Under the pieces are notes generated by a model. The model was given only the letters and a program-made list of their open reading frames with translations. It was not told where the DNA came from and did no database searches. The position numbers and the translations under genes were made by a program. A stretch of 64,000 nt of DNA from Volvox africanus (lineage: Eukaryota; Chlorophyta; Chlorophyceae; Chlamydomonadales; Volvocaceae), in NCBI GenBank assembly GCA_030268105.1, contig BSDZ01000080.1, forward strand, positions 2,087,001 through 2,151,000, read 5' to 3'. Of this stretch, positions 58,456 through 64,000 are shown one piece after another (within the stretch, counting starts at the first letter, position 1; the number at the start of each line of letters is the position of its first letter).

Positions 58456-59751
58456 GGAAGGAGATGAGATCAGAGAAGGGGCATTTATCGCAGCAAGCGG
58501 CCGCGTATAGTTACTAAAGTCTGTTGTTTCTAGTTGAGTTTTGTGAGTGGAACCATACTACGGCGTTTTAGCTTCCTTTCATCGATTTTTGCCCTCGCTG
58601 TGATTCTGTGGCTCTAACAACGTCATTAGTCCGGCCAAAGGGACGAGGGGTTGCGAAGTTGAGTGCTCCGGGCACCTGCCATCTATCAACTAGAGGCGTG
58701 GAGTGGATTCGAGAAGGCAGCAAACACAGGAATCTCAATGAAGGTGATGTGGGGTACCGCCCTTACGATATAATAGTTCTAGCTGAGCATGTGTATGAGG
58801 GTTTATTTGGACATATATAATTTGGCAATATGTGGGTTGACGATGAATGTGCTCGCGCGCCTGCTCGAAGATTTCCTTAACAGCGGAGATGTCAGCAGCA
58901 GATTTGGGGCAGAGCTTCGGGTAAATGGCTTCCGGCCTTTGTGCCTTTTTTGTATGTGGTCTTCATGGCTGTTTGTATGAAAAGCCATGCATTCTGGTGC
59001 CAAACCTATAGCGCTTCTGCCTGTCTCTCAATGAGGCGAGAGGAAAAAGTGGCAGGAGGCAGAACAAGGGCTGTGACGTACAAGGTATAAGTGCGCGTGC
59101 GATTGTGAGCCCGTCCGTGTGGCGGGTGCTGTGCGTGTTTTCCTCTTATATTTTTAGTGAGGGAGAGCAGGGTAGGGAAGACAAGACCTGTACATGCTCT
59201 TTTGCTCTTCGTCAAGTAACATCACGCCACAGAGGGAGAGAGATGGACAGATAGATAGAGATCGTATTGTGTTTCGTGCAGTACGTATGTACGAAATTTA
59301 AAAGCTCACCCACCCACCCTTCCAAAGCCTAGCCACCCCACCTCCGGGAGTTGCAACGCACGGGTGTTGGGGGACCCTGGTTGTGATGCTGACTTGCGTG
59401 GTTTGGGTGTGAGAGCGTTTGCAATAAAGCCATCTCCAGAAGACTTTGCCTTAATGGCTTTCCAGCTTTATGGCTTACGCACCTTATGCCGCATGATAAA
59501 TGTTGAAATTTCTTCTAAGCTGTTGCGGACGTCTTCCTGGTCCGTAGAGATCTGCACGAGAATTGCGACTTTGTTACGGGCAGGTTATGTTACGAGCTGT
59601 TACTGATATAATCAGTGCGCCAACCAGCATTATTTGTTAAGTCTGTCTGTCTGTCTATTTGTCTGCCTTACCTACCTGTATGCCTGCCTTAACTACTAGT
59701 CTATGCATAGTTGTTGATGCCGTTGTGCTTTACGTTGCCCAGGTGTACGGT

Positions 59752-59832
59752 GATGGTGGTGGCTTGTAGTGGTGATGGTGGTGGTGATGGTGGTGGTGAT
59801 GATGATGATGGTGGTGGTGGTGATGGTGGAGG
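59752..59832. repeat. GATGGTGGTG repeat
   Basis: GATGGT/GGTGGTGAT triplet-type repeat. On the minus strand it is read as a run of His codons behind a short aromatic-rich frame (59993-59730), which I do not accept as a gene without transcript support. Confidence 0.85.
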
Positions 59833-60278
59833 TGGCGACGGCGGGTTTGCGGCATTACGTACTTTGGACATACCCATGGGTTGCGTGACCCATACGTCCA
59901 GAAGTAGCCGTAACCATAATAATTGTCAAACTGAAAGGCTTCCTCTTCCCCCTGGCCGTATGCGCAGCTCCAAACAGCCAACATGCAGTTCATATTCTAG
60001 CGGCAACTGAACTGTGCTCAGCATGTCGTGCAGCAATTCCGACCAGCTGTATTCAATGAAACGTCCAGTGTGGGGTGGTGTCAGATAGATGGGGTGGGGA
60101 AACACATAAATCCAGTTCCGAAGCACCTTTCTGCCCACGGGGGTTTGAGTCGTCTAGACGTCGTCATGAGATCACGCGAAGGGAGATCCATGACTCCATT
60201 CTACCTTCCTTTGGGGCTTTTGCCCCAACTCGAGCCAACAGGAAAGGGCACTTCATCGATCTCCCATTCTCTCCCCTT

Positions 60279-60283
60279 TTACA
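60279..60283 (-). other. TGTAA polyadenylation signal for ankyrin-type gene
   Basis: TTACA on the plus strand, about 390 nt downstream of the minus-strand stop at 60675; a plausible algal 3' UTR length. Confidence 0.45.
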
Positions 60284-60674
60284 CGATCAGCTGTTGCAAA
60301 AGCTTCTCAGTTCCGTTGAAAACTGTTTGCACCTTAAATAAATAAACGCTTATCACAGCTCTGGCATTATTATTCTTGGTTTCTTTACTTTTCGAAATAC
60401 ACATTTTCCCAACTGGCACTAGCACTCGCCATTTCTCTCATTCACCACATACTTGGGTCGGTACGCTCATGCAGCTTATTCTCTACACTTGTCCAGGTTT
60501 AAGGCAAACCCTTTCGACCCGGAAATTCAACAAAGAGGATTTTGGGCTCAGCTGGCTGATTTCAACTGCTTTATGCTGCTGTTTCATCTGCTACAGCTAC
60601 TCCTCCTTGTTCAGCAAACTACTGCCAATACATCTACCCTGCTACAGCTCTCTACTGCAGCTCCCACTCCCTAA

Positions 60675-62982
60675 TCATCCCCCTCTTGCACCTCTCCACT
60701 TCCCTCTCGCTGCCTCCCGAAGCGTCTCATAAAGCCATCCCCAAACCCAGGTCTTCACCTCCTCCTTATCTGGTCCCTGCTGATAACATATCGTATTCCA
60801 AGCATCCATCCAGCACACGGGGCATCCCGCGTCATGGAGCCACTGCAGCACTTCTATCGGTGCACAGGGTGTGCTGTGGGAACCCAGGCAGTCATAGAAG
60901 AGACTGCTCCTTGTCATCCCCCGACCGCTCCAGGGGCAGCCTAGGCGCCGAAGACACTCCAGGATGGCGAAGTCGCCTTGGCATCCAGCCGCATGGTATG
61001 GCCATCCCGACTGCATTCAATAGAATTAAGGAGGAGAAAAAAATTGACGGAGCTGATAAATAGCTGAATACGTTGGTTAGTAATCGGGTTACACGGCTAA
61101 GCCTCCTGCGGCTGAGCCTGACGGCAAGTAAGGCCACAAGCCCCTTTTGTTCGCAGCCCTTGAATTTCATTTCTGGAACTAAATCTCGATTCCGCCACCC
61201 CGACCCCATGATGCACTGTCTGCCCAATTGCTGCAATACACGCAGTAAACTCCACTCCCACCCAACTAGGCAAGAAGCTTTGTGCAGAGCAAACATCGCC
61301 TGCGCAAACACACCGGCCCCTTAGTCTGCCTCTCTATATGCTCATGTACATGCGCGGTGTGACCACAGGGGCCCCTCTGCCTTCATGTGGCCTTCAATAT
61401 GCGCAGAAGCTCGTCTTAATGCATGATTCACCCAACCGCTAACTCCCAACAAACCCACCACGAATGGGTAGCCCTGTCCTTGTACGAGCCACTCCAGCAT
61501 CTCCATGCAACCGCCACGTGCCGCACTTGCGATGATGTCATCGTGCCGTGGACAGCCCTCTTCTATCAGCCACTTCACCTTGTCCATACGTCCCGTTGAC
61601 GCGGCCGCGTTGAGCACTGCTGCATCCCAGGGGCATCCTCGACTCCGAAGCCACATTAGCAACTCCAGGGATGGGCTATAAGCAGCGTTCTCCATTAAGA
61701 CTGCGTCCAGTGGCGTGTACACGCCTGGCTCGTCCACCAGCCATCGCACGACGTCTAAGAAGCCACCGCGTGCGGCACCACGTAACGCCTCCATATCCAT
61801 GGGACACTCGTGGCAATGCAGCAGCTGCAGCATCTCCAGGTGCCCACGGGACGCAGCAGTCGTGGCGAGATGCTCTACATCAGAATCCTCGTCGTTGAGT
61901 TTCAAACCCCCCTCCATCAGCAGGTAAGACAGGGCGCTTACGTTACCCTTGCGCACCGCCTCCACGGCAGTGTTGAGATTGCAGTTGTAACCTCGCTCGT
62001 GTAGCCAACGGAGGCGATCTTCGGCGTCAGGCAAGACCCCCGCCGCCGCGGCAGTAACTGAGCTGCCGTTGTTGCCGTCAGAAGGACAGCCCAGGGCTTC
62101 AAGCCACAAGAATGTTTCTTTCCAGTCCTCGCATTGGCTGCCAGCGGCAGCTTTCAGCATGCCCTGCATTCTGGCCAGGATGGCGGCTGGGGAGTCGCCA
62201 CCATCATCACGGCCACCATCATCACGGTCACCATCATCTGCATATCCATCGTCGCAACCGCGTCTTCTTTCGCCATCCTTGCCAGACTCACAATTTAAGT
62301 ATATTCTGGAAATACGTTGCAGCGCTTGCTGCCGGCATCCTCTAGCTAGCGCCGGGAGGAAAGAGCTCCTGTAGGGGAAGGCCAACCCGGCCGGCCTCCG
62401 TGTCAGCAGCCATTCAATGAACCAGGGGTCGCCGCCCTTGGCGGCAATCTTAAATACTGCATCACGCCAGGGGCAGCCGCAAGCCAGAGCCCACTCGCAC
62501 ATGGACACGTTCCCCGAGCGCGCAGCCGCCTCAAGGCAGGAGAACAGTGGATAACCGCGCGCCTTGAGCCATTCACATGCGTCCAGCTGTCCTGCAGCAG
62601 CGGCAGCGGTGATGACGTTGGCTGCAGAGACTAGGCCCGCGGCTGCCACTGCAATGGCTAGGTTCGGGACGCTGCCAGTGGTGGCGGTCAGGATGACAAG
62701 CTGCTGGCGCTGCTGGAGCGTTAGGCTATACGTGGCACCCGACGTGGCCCATCGCCAACTAAAGGCGTGATGGGGAACGGGCTGGGATAAGCGCACGATC
62801 TTGTGAGACGGACTGGAGAACAGCGCCGCCGCGGCGCGATTGAGGAGACGAATCGTGCATGATATGTCGTTTGGACACAAGAAACTGGCAACTCGTAATT
62901 CTAGCTCGGGCGCCAGCTGTGACCAGCGTGACTGCTCAGCCGGGTGAGGACCGTCTTGCGTAATCAAAGACATCTTGGACAT
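60675..62982 (-). CDS. F-box-like/ankyrin-type repeat protein
   Basis: Two exons, 62982-61432 and 61010-60675, join in phase 0 and give 628 aa. Reading through the donor would stop at 61342 (546 aa). The N-terminus has an F-box-like motif (WSQLAPELELRVASFLCPNDI). About ten degenerate ankyrin-type repeats follow, recognisable by the recurring pattern 'A(A)xxGxxxxxxWLxxxGCP' (AGQLDACEWLKARGYPL; GNVSMCEWALACGCPW; TGRMDKVKWLIEEGCPR; GCMEMLEWLVQGQGYP). Exon 2 adds a further unit (APIEVLQWLHDAGCP). An acidic Asp/Gly insert lies near residue 250. Such proteins are numerous in volvocine algae. They probably act as protein-interaction scaffolds, possibly as SCF ubiquitin-ligase adaptors, but no target can be deduced. 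The start is the first in-frame ATG at 62982. Confidence 0.85.
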
Positions 62983-64000
62983 GCGCAAACTGTTCGGTAC
63001 TTCAAGGCGATTAAGAGAAACCTAGACTACCGATGAATTCGGCAATTTGGATAAGATTGAAAACCTATTTCGTTGGAATGTGTCGGTATGTGGCAGCACA
63101 TAGTGAATCGTTTTCATTATCAATACATGTTATCGGGAGCTCGGCATTAGCAGAGTTCAAAGTATGTGCACCAACTGTGAAATGCTATGCAAGTACAACC
63201 ATTCCCCCGTATTGCGTAGGTTTACATCATCAGTGCATTTATTTGGGAAAACCCATATACTATGATCGGTATGTGAAAGCCAAATAGCAAAATGCTGCAC
63301 GATAGATCAAGCGTGGTTTGACGAAATCTGAACTTGCAGTACCTTTAGCTTTGCGTCGACGCCACTCTATATGGTGTTCTACGTATGGTAATATACCAGA
63401 AAAAATTGATCACTTTTGGGACTTCTCGTAAGATCAACTTACTTTGTGGCGCCTACGATATGTGGAATCCCACGTATCGTATAGTCCGACGTACAAGGGA
63501 GACCTTTGTGCGTGATTTGGCATTAGTAAATAGGCGGTGATCTTTGCGCCTATTCTTGCTTTGGCGTCTTCGATATTGCCATGTTGTTGATGAGCTGCGC
63601 TCGTTTAGTTACAAATGCATGGAATGACAAATCCTAACACTTTGCAGGCTTAGCCGTCCGTCTGCCCGTCCCGACGACACTACTACTCATGTAGACGTAC
63701 TTCCTACTATCATGGTAGAAGGTTAAGGAGATAAAAGCTCAGGGTCTTGCATTTAAATGTAGTATGAAGTTCAGCTATCAAGCGCTTTGTCCGTTAAACA
63801 TCCTGCGTAGCCATTGGATGCCCTACCCAAATTGCTTAAAAATATACTTTAGTTTAGGAACTAGACAACTTTCTTCCCAACTAACGCAGCAGTTCCGAAT
63901 ACCCATCCGGGTCAGGTATAACTATCTATTGCAGAATTTTTAAGCGAAACGATTGTTGATCTCTATGAAAATTCTGCTATGGAATCCAAAGCGCAATGCA
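62983..64000. other. Upstream region of ankyrin-type gene, no gene seen
   Basis: Low-GC sequence with several short direct and inverted motifs (ACGTATCG/CGATACGT-like elements near 63380-63500). An 84-codon frame at 63033-63287 has no recognisable domain. It presumably holds the promoter of the minus-strand gene. Confidence 0.4.

Larger units (their letters stand above)
56600..60674. other. 4 kb without a convincing gene
   Basis: The first few hundred bases are presumably the 3' UTR of the TmcB-like gene; the last few hundred are the 3' UTR of the minus-strand ankyrin-type gene. Between them are purine-rich arrays (GAGGA at 57085-57145; GGAAGGAGGGAAAGA at 58385-58450), GT-rich tracts and short frames without recognisable domains. 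Confidence 0.45.

Noticed and set aside
59730..59993. 87-codon minus-strand ORF with aromatic-rich start and poly-His
   Set aside because: The His run is the GATGGT repeat read backwards, and nothing else supports a gene. Kept only as a repeat.
63033..63287. 84-codon plus-strand frame
   Set aside because: No recognisable domain or splice context; it lies in the likely promoter of the ankyrin-type gene.

Overview
This is nuclear DNA of a green alga, most likely a volvocine (Chlamydomonas/Gonium/Volvox type). The evidence is intron-dense genes with GC-rich exons, canonical GT-AG introns full of simple-sequence arrays, TGTAA-type polyadenylation signals, and gene families typical of these algae (EGF-exostosin GT47, PAS-rich TmcB-like membrane proteins, Ala/Pro-rich plastid proteins, F-box/ankyrin-like proteins). 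One intron holds a short TTTAGGG run, which matches the telomere unit of Volvox and land plants rather than the TTTTAGGG of Chlamydomonas. The species is inferred, not proven. There are no prokaryotic features, no CRISPR array and no recognisable tRNA or rRNA gene.

Layout. At 134-2717 (-) lies the 5' part of an EGF-like/exostosin glycosyltransferase gene that runs off the left edge. At 4131-8288 (-) is an LPA1-like chloroplast TPR protein for photosystem II assembly. It is head to head (276 bp apart) with a second, complete EGF-exostosin gene at 8565-14138 (+), reconstructed as 12 exons and 570 aa with a 20-nt micro-exon. At 14946-15902 (-) is a UBE2S/UBC22-type ubiquitin-conjugating enzyme. 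It is head to head with 16256-17858 (+), a plastid-targeted Pro/Ala/Val-repeat protein with a C-terminal membrane segment. A small uncharacterised ORF follows at 18047-18505 (-). At 18858-24797 (-) is an ARID-PHD chromatin protein resembling plant ARID4, divergent from an unrecognised beta-strand-rich protein at 25261-28641 (+).

The right half is dominated by one gene at 32069-56599 (+). I reconstruct about 34 exons by splice-phase walking. It encodes a membrane protein of roughly 2,900 residues with an N-terminal multi-pass domain, several PAS modules, a very long low-complexity region and a C-terminal multi-pass domain, like the volvocine 'tiny macrocysts protein B' family. Its introns carry hexanucleotide and other arrays, among them a run of about 1.4 kb of TTCTTR and interstitial telomere repeats. 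After about 4 kb without a convincing gene, an F-box-like/ankyrin-type protein lies at 60675-62982 (-).

The genes do not form an operon or a single pathway. The window is an ordinary algal gene neighbourhood with three compact divergent promoters. The least described parts are the giant PAS/TM gene, the plastid repeat protein, the beta-rich protein, the micro-exon and the structured repeats. All multi-exon models were joined by eye from reading frame and GT/AG phase; exon borders marked 'about' are uncertain.
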